A DNA stretch of 46,210 nt. Origin: an uncultured Pelagibacteraceae bacterium (GTDB lineage: Bacteria; Pseudomonadota; Alphaproteobacteria; Pelagibacterales; Pelagibacteraceae). Within the stretch, counting starts at the first letter, position 1, and every line of letters starts with the position of its first letter. The stretch covers positions 1-46,210 of the forward strand of contig CACFAF010000007.1 of NCBI GenBank assembly GCA_902564245.1, read 5' to 3'. The translations under genes and the position numbers were made by a program. Of the stretch, positions 17,954 to 25,478 are shown piece after piece. The notes beneath the pieces are model-generated. The model had not been told where the DNA came from. It saw only the letters and a list, made by a program, of their open reading frames with translations, and searched no databases.

Positions 17954-17969
17954 GTGACATATATGTCAC
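17954..17969. promoter_or_regulatory. 16-bp perfect palindrome upstream of the porin gene
   Basis: GTGACATATATGTCAC is a perfect palindrome 107 bases before the porin ATG, in the 239-bp spacer shared with the divergent DUF3576 gene. The half-site spacing (GTGA-N8-TCAC) is two longer than the CRP consensus. Nearby are an 8-bp inverted pair TTGATCTT (17860-17867) / AAGATCAA (17918-17925), and TTGAT again at 17933 and 17974. It looks like an operator for a dimeric regulator; which one is unknown. A second, 10-bp palindrome AATGGCCATT lies at 18034-18043. Confidence 0.5.
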
Positions 17970-18075
17970 AAACTTGATAAAAAATGCCTAAAATTAAAGA
18001 AAATAGGACATTAGTAAGTTTGCTATTGTTATAAATGGCCATTCATAAATTAATATTAATTTAAAAGGAGTAATT

Positions 18076-19080
18076 ATGGATAACTTGAAAAAAATAGGAC
18101 TTTCAGCTTTAGCGGGATCTATGGTTGCGCTATCTGCAAGTGCTGTAGAAATGTCTGTTTCAGGTAGTACTGAAATGTCATACGTTTCTGAAGATGGGCA
18201 AACTGATACTGGTGCAGCTGACCACACTGGTTCGCCTTTTGGTATGAATACATCTTTGAGTTTTTCTGGATCAGGTGAAACTGATTGGGGAACTCTTTCA
18301 TTAACAAGAACAATTAATGACGGTTTAGCTTCTTCTCTATCTCAACACAATACATTGGATATGGGTGATGCTGGTAAACTATCTTTTGACTCAAAAGGTG
18401 GTGACTTAACTGGTGTTGGAGCTAATGATGATTTATTACCATATGCTTACGAAGAAAGTTGGACTCACGTTGGAACAGGACCAGTTTCTGGTTTAAGTTC
18501 AAACAACGTAATCGGATACCGAAATACTTTTGGTATAGTTTCTGTATCAGGTGGTTTCAATAAAGCTAACGGTGCAGGTGGAAATGGTGACCAAGGTAAT
18601 ACTGGTGGTGGAAATGCTGGTAGTGCAAGTGATATCTATATCACTGTAGCACCAAACGACAACATTACTGTTGGCGCTGGTTACGCAAACTTGGACAACA
18701 ATAGTGGGGTAGATAGAACTGAAGACACAAACCAAACTATTGTACAAGCTAAGTTCACTTCAGGTCCATTTTCTGTTGGTTACTTAACTGCTCACCAAAG
18801 CGGTGGAACTACAGAAGGTTATGGATCTCAAGAGCATGAAGCATACTCATTAGCGTTTAACGTTAATGAATCATTCTCAGTATCAATGGGTAAATATGAT
18901 ATTACTTTTGATGGTGATGGAAATACTGGTGATGTAACTGAAACTTCAAAAGGTTTTGGTGCTGCATACACTATGGGTTCTGCAACATTAAAAGCTTCAT
19001 TCAACTCAGTTGATGATTATGGTGGAACTGCAGGATTTGAAGAAGACGCGATGGATATCGGTCTTACTTTTGCATTCTAA
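18076..19080 (+). CDS. Outer-membrane porin
   Basis: A 334-aa protein with a clear Sec signal peptide (MDNLKKIGLSALAGSMVALSASA, cleavage likely before VEMSVSG). The mature chain is Gly/Ser/Thr/Asp/Asn-rich and consists of alternating amphipathic strands, ending in DIGLTFAF with the terminal Phe recognised by the BAM complex. It resembles the Rhodobacter-type general porin family and is probably a trimeric beta barrel for small solutes. Translation signals are the strongest in the window: AAAAGGAG eight bases before the ATG. Base composition is visibly richer in G+C and in favoured codons than its neighbours, consistent with high expression. It is a single-gene unit bounded by a palindrome-bearing promoter region and a strong terminator. 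Confidence 0.88.
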   Translation: MDNLKKIGLSALAGSMVALSASAVEMSVSGSTEMSYVSEDGQTDTGAADHTGSPFGMNTSLSFSGSGETDWGTLSLTRTINDGLASSLSQHNTLDMGDAGKLSFDSKGGDLTGVGANDDLLPYAYEESWTHVGTGPVSGLSSNNVIGYRNTFGIVSVSGGFNKANGAGGNGDQGNTGGGNAGSASDIYITVAPNDNITVGAGYANLDNNSGVDRTEDTNQTIVQAKFTSGPFSVGYLTAHQSGGTTEGYGSQEHEAYSLAFNVNESFSVSMGKYDITFDGDGNTGDVTETSKGFGAAYTMGSATLKASFNSVDDYGGTAGFEEDAMDIGLTFAF

Positions 19081-19104
19081 ATATAGTTTAAAAGTTTAAA
19101 ATTT

Positions 19105-19141
19105 CGGCCCTATTATTTATTTAATAGGGCCGTTTTTTTTT
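19105..19141 (+). terminator. Rho-independent terminator of the porin gene
   Basis: CGGCCCTATTA (19105-19115) and TAATAGGGCCG (19122-19132) form an 11-bp perfect stem with loop TTTATT, followed by nine T residues. It lies 25 bases after the porin stop and is the only canonical terminator I find in the window. The T-run abuts the stop of the convergent minus-strand gene at 19140. Confidence 0.92.
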
Positions 19142-20693
19142 ATAAAGAATTTAATTTTTCAAAAAATATATTTAAATAGGGATCAAACTTTTTATTAATA
19201 TTCATTGAATCTTTGTATATAGGTTTTCTTGCTTGAGCAGCACTGACGGTTCTTATTGTTTTCTTATTTTTATAGTGTTCAAGACAATTATTTTCCCAAT
19301 CTAATTCACAGAAATTTATTAATTCTTTTATTTCTTTTGTAGTGTTTGAAATTAAATTCTCATAACTAATTTCGTAAATTGTTTTAGGATATTTTTTTTC
19401 CCAAAACTTCATCAGTTTTTTATAATCATTGAAAAAGCTTAATAAATCATCTAAATCATAAGCAAAATCAAGGCCATCGTCAAAAATGTTTTTGTATAAT
19501 GATAAACTATTGTCTTTTAAATTTCTTTTACAATGAATAATTATAGAATTTGGAAAAATTGATTTAATAAATCCTATCCAAAAAAAGTTTAAAGGAGCTT
19601 TATCTGTAATAATTTTTTCTTGAATATTATATTTATCTAAAAAATGAAAATATTCTTTTTGGATTTTTTTAAATCTTTCTGAATCTATTAAAGTTGAATC
19701 TAATTCTCCATCTTTAAAAAAATATTTACTTATTAAAGATCTTAAATATGGTAATTCTCCCGATCCATAAACTTTAGAGTGAGATGAGATAATTTGTTCA
19801 ACTAATGATGTTCCAGATCTAGGCAAACCTAATACAAATATAATTTTTTTTCCTAAATTATTTATTTTATTTTTTTCAACATCATAATTATCAAAATTTT
19901 TTATTATATTATCAAAAAGCCTTGTAATCTTTTTTTTATTATAATTAATACTTTCTTTTTTTAATTTATTTCCTTCAGCAATATGCTCAAACGATTTTTT
20001 ATAATCATTTATATCTTCATAAGCTTTAGCGAGACCAAAGTTTAAATCAATTTTTTCAACTTTATTAATGTCTATATTTTTGATTTTATTATTCATTTCT
20101 ATTAAATGTTCATCACCGGCTGTATATTTTGAAATTCTACTTAGCATCCTATCTGCTTTTGTAAATTTTGGGTTTAATTTCAAAATATTTCTGAAATAAA
20201 GTTTTGCATTATCAAAATCCCCAATATCTTGATAAGCTAGTGCTAAATTATATAATATTGTTAAATTTTCATTATCTATATTTTGTGCTTTCTTATAATA
20301 AAAGATTGCTTCTTCGTTTTTGTTTAAATCATTTTTAAGATTACCGTAATTCAATAATGTATTAATATGATTTGGATCAATTTCAAAAGCTCTTTTAAAA
20401 TATTTATCAGAATTTTCAAACTCTCCAGCTAAACGAAATAGATTTGCTATATTACTCAGTGCTGCAATATTATTTGAATCTAATTTTAAACTGCTTAAAA
20501 AATAATGCTTAGCCTCCTTAAACTTACCAAGCTCTTTATAGCTTAATCCAATTAAATTAAATAAAAATGAAGATTCAGGATATTTTCGTAATAAGGTATT
20601 TCCTTTTTGAATAACATCAATAAATTTTTTAATATTAAACAAATTCATTAATTTTTGTGCCTCTTTATTAAAAAAATCAGTACTATTAATCAT
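19140..20693 (-). CDS. TPR-repeat sulfotransferase family protein
   Basis: A 517-aa two-part protein. Residues about 25-200 are tandem tetratricopeptide repeats (for example FNLIGLSYKELGKFKEAKHY, LLNYGNLKNDLNKNEEAIFYYKKA). A linker leads to a C-terminal sulfotransferase domain from about 285. There VLGLPRSGTSLVEQIISSHS is the 5'-phosphosulfate loop for PAPS and IIIHCKRNLKDNSLSLY is the 3'-phosphate region. TPR-sulfotransferases of this layout are common in marine bacteria; the acceptor (glycan, lipid or peptide) is unknown. There is no signal peptide, so it is probably cytoplasmic. It is convergent with the porin and 30 bp downstream of the ThiE-like gene. It is more likely accessory than core, an inference from its place inside an otherwise housekeeping region. 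Confidence 0.82.
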   Translation of the reverse strand: MINSTDFFNKEAQKLMNLFNIKKFIDVIQKGNTLLRKYPESSFLFNLIGLSYKELGKFKEAKHYFLSSLKLDSNNIAALSNIANLFRLAGEFENSDKYFKRAFEIDPNHINTLLNYGNLKNDLNKNEEAIFYYKKAQNIDNENLTILYNLALAYQDIGDFDNAKLYFRNILKLNPKFTKADRMLSRISKYTAGDEHLIEMNNKIKNIDINKVEKIDLNFGLAKAYEDINDYKKSFEHIAEGNKLKKESINYNKKKITRLFDNIIKNFDNYDVEKNKINNLGKKIIFVLGLPRSGTSLVEQIISSHSKVYGSGELPYLRSLISKYFFKDGELDSTLIDSERFKKIQKEYFHFLDKYNIQEKIITDKAPLNFFWIGFIKSIFPNSIIIHCKRNLKDNSLSLYKNIFDDGLDFAYDLDDLLSFFNDYKKLMKFWEKKYPKTIYEISYENLISNTTKEIKELINFCELDWENNCLEHYKNKKTIRTVSAAQARKPIYKDSMNINKKFDPYLNIFFEKLNSL

Positions 20694-20723
20694 ATTTTTT
20701 ATTTTAATTGTTTTTATTTATTA

Positions 20724-21263
20724 TTAAACTTTTTTAAAGTAAGAAATTCCAGCAAAACCATGTATGGCTAATTTCATGGCTCTTTTTAAATTATATTTAT
20801 TAATACCTCCCAAAGCTATAATTTTTCTGTTAGATAATTTTGTTAAATTTATAAATTTATATATTCCTAATTCTTTAGTTGTTTTTTTTACTTTAAAAAT
20901 TGGAGATAAAAAAATTGCTTTTACACCTTGTTTTTCTTTAATTCTTATTTCATTTAAATTGTGAGCTGAGCCTAAAATTATAAAATTTTTTTTCCTACTA
21001 AATAAATTTATTTTTAATTCTTTATTAAATGAGGGTATATAAGCACCATCTAAATTTAATTTCAAAGCCAATTTAATATTATTAGAAAGAAAAAATTTTC
21101 GGTTAGTACTTTTACAAAATTTTTTAATTTCTGATATTTTTTTTTCATCATGGTTAGTCAAATAATTTCTATATATTATTGCAATATTTCTATTTAAATT
21201 ATTTATTTCATTCTTTTCAAATTCACTTATAAAGTAGAATAGTTTTGGTAAATTTTTATGCAT
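20724..21263 (-). CDS. Thiamine-phosphate synthase-like (ThiE/TenI family) protein
   Basis: A 179-aa TIM-barrel protein, shorter than canonical ThiE (about 210 aa). Recognisable family elements are LNLDGAYIPS, ILGSAHNLNEIRIKEKQGV (the G-x-S-x-H motif), AIFLSPIFKVKKTTKELG and IIALGGINKYNL. The N-terminal strands are poorly conserved and the usual ThiE motif with Gln-Arg for pyrophosphate binding is not evident to me. It may condense HMP-PP with thiazole phosphate, or be a TenI-like relative without that activity. Its ATG (21261-21263) shares the palindrome ATGCAT with the divergent yggS start, so the two genes overlap head-to-head by six bases. Confidence 0.7.
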   Translation of the reverse strand: MHKNLPKLFYFISEFEKNEINNLNRNIAIIYRNYLTNHDEKKISEIKKFCKSTNRKFFLSNNIKLALKLNLDGAYIPSFNKELKINLFSRKKNFIILGSAHNLNEIRIKEKQGVKAIFLSPIFKVKKTTKELGIYKFINLTKLSNRKIIALGGINKYNLKRAMKLAIHGFAGISYFKKV

Positions 21264-21920
21264 AAAAGCGTTAATAATCTAATTCTTATAGAAAATGAAA
21301 TAAAGCAATTTCTTTTTGATAAATCTGTAAACAATTTACCTAACATAATAGCAATAAGTAAAACTTTTCCTATGAGTTCAATATTACCGTTAATAAACCA
21401 CGGTCATGAACATTTTGGTGAGAATAAAGTTCAAGAGGCAATTTCAAAATGGGAAAATATAAAACAGGACTTTAAAAATATAAAATTACATCTTGTTGGT
21501 AATTTACAATCAAATAAAGTTAAATCAGCATTAAAAATATTTGATTACATTCACTCATTGGATAATCTTAAATTAGCAGAAAAAATTTCAAAAGAACAAA
21601 TTAAATATGAAAAAAAAGTTAAAATTTTTATTCAGGTTAATGTTGGAAATGAAATTCAAAAAAATGGTATTGAGATAAGTAATTTAGAGACTTTCTATAA
21701 AAAATGTATAGAAGAATTTGATTTAGATATAATTGGATTAATGTGCCTTCCACCAAAAAATGCAGGCGCTGCAAATTATTTTTTAATGATGAAAAAACTT
21801 ATTAAAGACTTAAATCTAAAAGAATTAAGCATGGGAATGTCTAATGATTATTTGGAAGCTGTGAAACACAATTCATCTTATGTAAGAATTGGTACTAAAA
21901 TTTTTGGTGAAAGAGTTTAA
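21258..21920 (+). CDS. yggS: YggS/PLPBP family pyridoxal-phosphate homeostasis protein
   Basis: A 220-aa PLP-binding TIM-barrel protein of the YggS/PROSC family, which buffers pyridoxal phosphate and has no known enzymatic reaction. IIAISKTFP carries the PLP Lys (family V.A.SKT/VSKT), and HGHEHFGENKVQEA, LHLVGNLQSNKVK and IFIQVNVGNEIQKNGI follow. The C-terminal block is LSMGMSNDYLEAVKHNSSYVRIGTKIFG. All are in order and the length is normal. The ATG at 21258 is the only good start; upstream sequence belongs to the divergent ThiE-like gene. It ends four bases into the convergent L,D-transpeptidase-fold gene. Confidence 0.94.
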   Translation: MHKSVNNLILIENEIKQFLFDKSVNNLPNIIAISKTFPMSSILPLINHGHEHFGENKVQEAISKWENIKQDFKNIKLHLVGNLQSNKVKSALKIFDYIHSLDNLKLAEKISKEQIKYEKKVKIFIQVNVGNEIQKNGIEISNLETFYKKCIEEFDLDIIGLMCLPPKNAGAANYFLMMKKLIKDLNLKELSMGMSNDYLEAVKHNSSYVRIGTKIFGERV

Positions 21921-22405
21921 TTTATTTTTATTTTTGTTTTTTTATTTATAATTTTTACAAGAATTAAAAAATCTTTTTTATCTAAAGCTATACATCCTTC
22001 TGTAGGTTTATAGTTCTTGGTCAAATGTATAAATATAGCACTTCCTTTAAAGGGAATTTTTTTAATATTATAATTTATAACTAAAAAATAATCATAATTA
22101 TTACTTTTTCTAAATAACTTTTCATGTTTTAAATTTAGTTGAGTTGTAATTTCGGAGTTGTAAAGTTTACTTCTTACATCATTACACCAACCAAGATTTT
22201 TAGAAATTTTTTTTAGTGGAAGTTTAGTAATGGGTTTTTTTACCCTATCTGGTCTATAATAAATTTTGTCTAAAGAAAATAATCCTCTAGGAGTTGAATA
22301 ATCTCCTTCAATTTTTTTTGATTTTATACCATTTTTACCTATACAACATTTAAAGGTAAAATTATCTACAATTAACGTATCTTTATTTTTTAATCTTATT
22401 AGCAT
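21917..22405 (-). CDS. L,D-transpeptidase (YkuD) fold family protein
   Basis: A 162-aa protein made of a single YkuD domain. FTFKCCIGKNGIK and GDYSTPRGLFSL start the fold, YRPDRV and LGWCNDV match an alphaproteobacterial subfamily, and IFIHLTKNYKPTEGCIAL is the catalytic block with His and nucleophilic Cys. Classical members cross-link peptidoglycan through meso-diaminopimelate. This one lacks any signal peptide, so either export is unusual or the start is wrong; there is no room upstream because the divergent gene begins 13 bp away. The substrate is unproven. Confidence 0.8.
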   Translation of the reverse strand: MLIRLKNKDTLIVDNFTFKCCIGKNGIKSKKIEGDYSTPRGLFSLDKIYYRPDRVKKPITKLPLKKISKNLGWCNDVRSKLYNSEITTQLNLKHEKLFRKSNNYDYFLVINYNIKKIPFKGSAIFIHLTKNYKPTEGCIALDKKDFLILVKIINKKTKIKIN

Positions 22406-22418
22406 AAGTTATAATTTA

Positions 22419-23009
22419 ATGATCAAACAAATTGTTAACATTGTAGAGTTTCAGACTTTATATAATATTTTGTCTGAAGTTAAGAGTATATTATTATTTA
22501 ATATATCAAACTTTATAAGTACTGAGGAATTCTTAGATAATTTAAAAAAAAACCAAGGAAAAAATTCAATCATTATTACAAAATCTTTAAATAATAAATT
22601 ATTAAAGAATAGAGAAATAAATAAAAAAAATATTATAATTATTGAGAAGACTCCAATTTCATTAGAAAAATTAGTTGAAAAAATAAACATTCAATTAATA
22701 AAGCAAAAGTTTGATTTTCAATCAAATATAGTTTTAAAAGATTATACGTTAGATTTAAATTCAAGAATAATCACAAAAAATAAGATTGATTTAAAATTAA
22801 CAGAAAAAGAAGTTGATATACTTGTTTTTTTTAAAGAAAATAAAGATCCACAATCTATTGATATTTTGCAAAGTAAAGTTTGGCAATATTCTACTGATTT
22901 GGAAACTCATACAGTAGAAACACATATTTATAGATTAAGAAAAAAAATTAAGGATAAATTTCAAGATGAAAATTTCATTTTGAGTAAAGACAATGGTTAC
23001 TCAATTTAA
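22419..23009 (+). CDS. Winged-helix (OmpR/PhoB-type) transcriptional regulator with degenerate N-terminal domain
   Basis: A 196-aa protein. Residues about 100-196 form a winged-helix DNA-binding domain: LTEKEVDILVFFKEN, VWQYSTDLETHTVETHIYRLRKKIKD and a C-terminal LSKDNGYSI matching the family's hairpin. Residues 1-95 have the length and alternating pattern of a receiver domain, but the acidic pocket and phospho-acceptor Asp are not visible, so phosphorylation is unlikely. No sensor kinase lies nearby. It begins 13 bp from the divergent L,D-transpeptidase-fold gene and could regulate it. Its last 17 bases overlap the ArfA-like gene in another frame. Confidence 0.8.
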   Translation: MIKQIVNIVEFQTLYNILSEVKSILLFNISNFISTEEFLDNLKKNQGKNSIIITKSLNNKLLKNREINKKNIIIIEKTPISLEKLVEKINIQLIKQKFDFQSNIVLKDYTLDLNSRIITKNKIDLKLTEKEVDILVFFKENKDPQSIDILQSKVWQYSTDLETHTVETHIYRLRKKIKDKFQDENFILSKDNGYSI

Positions 23010-23115
23010 TAAAAAAAAAAATCTAATAGCTAAAGATTTAAGATCACCCAAATATAAGCCAAGAATCGTTAAACCAAAAAAAGGTAAAGGTAGTTTTAAA
23101 AGAAAGAAAAAATAA
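22993..23115 (+). CDS. arfA: ArfA-like alternative ribosome-rescue factor (40 aa)
   Basis: A small basic protein starting MVTQFNKKKN and ending GSFKRKKK. The core SPKYKPRIVKPKKGKGSFKR lines up with E. coli ArfA around [20 protein letters not shown], including the KKGKGS segment that occupies the empty mRNA channel of stalled ribosomes. ArfA recruits RF2 to release peptides from non-stop ribosomes when trans-translation fails. The E. coli C-terminal hydrophobic tail is absent; only its N-terminal functional part is represented. The ATG lies 17 bases inside the end of the winged-helix gene, and the stop is four bases from the convergent kinase gene. The call is by motif and I could not check it against a profile. 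Confidence 0.72.
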   Translation: MVTQFNKKKNLIAKDLRSPKYKPRIVKPKKGKGSFKRKKK

Positions 23116-23119
23116 TCTT

Positions 23120-24049
23120 TTAAAGTCTAGCTCCTATTTGTTGAATTACTTTTGAAGACATTTCAGTACCTTTATCTAGACTTTCTTTTAAAGACATATT
23201 ATTCACATGTCCGTGTAAAAAGCCTGCAGCAAAAAGATCACCTGCTCCAGTTAAATCAACAATTTTGAGTCCTTGTTTAATACCGCATTCAACAACTTCA
23301 TCTCCATTAATAGCAACTGCACCTTTTTCACCTCTAGTAACTACTATTAATTTACCAAGTTGTTTAGCAAAATTCATTACTTCATTAAAATTTTTAGCAT
23401 CAATCAATGATGTAATTTCTTGTTCATTGGCAAATGTAATATCCAATTTGTTTTTTACTAAATCTAAAAAATGAGGTTTATGTCTATCAACACAAAATTG
23501 ATCTGATAAAGACATTGCAACTTTATTTGCGTTATTAATTGCTTTTTCAAATGCTTTCTTAGGTTCACCTTCATCCCAAAGATAACCTTCAAGAAATATC
23601 ATTTCACTTTTTTTAATTGCATCTGTATCAACATCATTTTCATTAATTTTTCCTGCAGTACCTAAAAATGTACACATAGTTCTTTCTGAGTCTGGAGTAA
23701 CTAAAATTAAACAAGTTCCAGTTGGCAACTTTTCTTTTTTTTTTGAGTAAAAATATTTTACATTTTCTTTTTTTAATCCTTCTTCATATTTTCCTCCAAA
23801 ATTATCATCAGATATTTTGCCGATGAAACCTACTTTATTTCCTAGTTGAGAAATACCTACTATAGAATTTGCGACTGATCCACCAGAAACAGTTTTTTCT
23901 ATTTTAAGGTTTGTTAATAATTTTTTGAATTCACTTTCATCAAAAATTAATTTCATTGTACTTTTTGTTAGTTGATTTTGAATAATAAAATTATCATCCA
24001 CTTTACAGATAACATCTACAATCGCATTTCCTATTCCTAAAATTTTCAT
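23120..24049 (-). CDS. PfkB-family sugar/nucleoside kinase, probable adenosine kinase
   Basis: A 309-aa ribokinase-like enzyme. The N-terminal GIGNAIVDVICKVDD and GGSVANSIVGISQLG are substrate-lid and PfkB signature 1 regions, KVGFIGKISDDNFG follows, and DLTGAGDLFAAGFLHG (about residues 265-280) is PfkB signature 2 with the catalytic Asp. SDQFCVDRH and FANEQEI match the alphaproteobacterial subgroup usually annotated as adenosine kinase, which phosphorylates adenosine to AMP. Ribokinase or another nucleoside kinase remains possible. It is the last gene of the grpE-dnaK-dnaJ-dapB-nth run, starting two bases after nth ends, and converges with the ArfA-like gene. Confidence 0.85.
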   Translation of the reverse strand: MKILGIGNAIVDVICKVDDNFIIQNQLTKSTMKLIFDESEFKKLLTNLKIEKTVSGGSVANSIVGISQLGNKVGFIGKISDDNFGGKYEEGLKKENVKYFYSKKKEKLPTGTCLILVTPDSERTMCTFLGTAGKINENDVDTDAIKKSEMIFLEGYLWDEGEPKKAFEKAINNANKVAMSLSDQFCVDRHKPHFLDLVKNKLDITFANEQEITSLIDAKNFNEVMNFAKQLGKLIVVTRGEKGAVAINGDEVVECGIKQGLKIVDLTGAGDLFAAGFLHGHVNNMSLKESLDKGTEMSSKVIQQIGARL

Positions 24050-24051
24050 AA

Positions 24052-24705
24052 TTAAGCTTTCTTTGTTTTTATTGGTGATTTTCTATGAGGATAACAAGTA
24101 GTACAAATTTTACAAGTTAAACCGTAACATTCTCTTGCTTTACAATATTCTCTTCCATAATAAATTATTTGAAGGTGAAGTTTATTCCAAAATTTTTTAG
24201 GGAATACTCTTTTTAAATCTTTTTCTGTTTGAATAACATTTTTACCATTAGTTAACCCCCATCTTTGTGCCAATCTATGAATATGAGTATCAACTGGAAA
24301 AGCGGGATGACCAAATCCTTGTGACATAACTACACTCGCAGTTTTGTGACCAACACCTGGGAGTTTTTCAAGCTCTTCAAAATTTTCAGGAACTTTTCCA
24401 TTATGTTTTTCCATTAGTTGTTTAGAGAGAAAGTAGACACTTTTGGCTTTAATTCTAAAAATACCTATGCTTTTAATTAATTTTTCAATTTTTTTTCTTC
24501 CTAACTTAATAAAATGTTCTGGCTTATTGTATTTTGGATAAATATTTTTTGTAACATTATTTACGTTAACATCAGTGGTTTGAGCAGATAATAATACTGA
24601 AACTAATAGAGTAAATTTATTCCGATGTTTTAAAGGTATTGGTGTTTTTGGATAAATTTTATTTAATATTTTTAATATTATTTTAGATCTTTGAATTTCA
24701 TTCAT
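24052..24705 (-). CDS. nth: Endonuclease III (DNA glycosylase/AP lyase)
   Basis: A 217-aa base-excision repair enzyme acting on oxidised pyrimidines. LVSVLLSAQTTDVNVN begins the helix bundle, LEKLPGVGHKTASVVMS is the helix-hairpin-helix with catalytic Lys, and FPVDTHIHRLAQRWG carries the catalytic Asp. The C-terminal Fe-S loop reads CKARECYGLTCKICTTC, with five cysteines spaced C-x4-C-x4-C-x2-C-x2-C instead of the classical C-x6-C-x2-C-x5-C. Which four bind the cluster is unclear. The ATG overlaps the dapB stop by four bases. Confidence 0.95.
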   Translation of the reverse strand: MNEIQRSKIILKILNKIYPKTPIPLKHRNKFTLLVSVLLSAQTTDVNVNNVTKNIYPKYNKPEHFIKLGRKKIEKLIKSIGIFRIKAKSVYFLSKQLMEKHNGKVPENFEELEKLPGVGHKTASVVMSQGFGHPAFPVDTHIHRLAQRWGLTNGKNVIQTEKDLKRVFPKKFWNKLHLQIIYYGREYCKARECYGLTCKICTTCYPHRKSPIKTKKA

Positions 24706-25478
24706 TTAAAATTCAAAACATCTCTCATTGAATAAAGACCAGGTTTTTTATTCATTAACCATTTAGCCGCTAAAAATGCTCCCTCTGAATATAGAGCCCT
24801 ATCAAATGCTTCGTGATTTAAAGTAATTATTTCTTTACCACTTGAAAAAGTTACTTCATGTTGACCAATAACTTCTCCTTTTCTTATTGAATTAAAATTG
24901 ATTTTTTTTCCATAAGGAAAAGATTTTTTGTTTAAATATTTTTTACCTATCATTTTATAAAAGTTCTTACTTTTTCCAACTGCTATACCTTTTCCTAGCA
25001 TTAGAGCTGTTCCTGAAGGGTGGTCTTTTTTATGTTTATGATGAATTTCAAAAACTTTACTTAAAAAATTATTTCCAAGAGACTTTGATGCAATCTCAGT
25101 TAAATACATTAATAAATTTATTCCTAAACTCATATTACCAGCTCTAAGTACAGGAATTTTTTTTGCATATTTTTTAATTAAGTTATCGTCTTTTTTAGAA
25201 AATCCAGTTGTTCCAATTACTACTCTTTTTTTTAATTTTGCAGCAATTTTTAAAACTTCTAATGTGCATTTAGGAACTGTAAAATCTATTATTAAATTAA
25301 CATTTTTAAAAGCCTGTGCTGTATTTAAGCTAGGTTTAATTCCACCAATTTTTTTCTTAATAATTCTATTTTCTGTAATAGTAACTAACTTAAAATTTTT
25401 GTCTAATTTAGCAGATTTAATAATTTGTTGACCCATTCTTCCCATACACCCTGTGATAGCTAAATTAATTTTTTTCAT
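24702..25478 (-). CDS. dapB: 4-hydroxy-tetrahydrodipicolinate reductase
   Basis: An enzyme of lysine and diaminopimelate synthesis that reduces the DapA product with NAD(P)H. I take the ATG at 25478 (258 aa, MKKINLAITGCMGRMGQ), which puts the Rossmann glycine motif at the N-terminus. A longer in-frame start at 25529 would add 17 residues that overlap the small membrane-protein gene and resemble nothing in the family. IDFTVP, VVIGTTGFS and the active-site block FEIHHKHKKDHPSGTAL (His, Lys and the SGT loop) are present. The start overlaps the preceding small gene as ATGA, and the stop overlaps nth. Confidence 0.95.
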   Translation of the reverse strand: MKKINLAITGCMGRMGQQIIKSAKLDKNFKLVTITENRIIKKKIGGIKPSLNTAQAFKNVNLIIDFTVPKCTLEVLKIAAKLKKRVVIGTTGFSKKDDNLIKKYAKKIPVLRAGNMSLGINLLMYLTEIASKSLGNNFLSKVFEIHHKHKKDHPSGTALMLGKGIAVGKSKNFYKMIGKKYLNKKSFPYGKKINFNSIRKGEVIGQHEVTFSSGKEIITLNHEAFDRALYSEGAFLAAKWLMNKKPGLYSMRDVLNFK

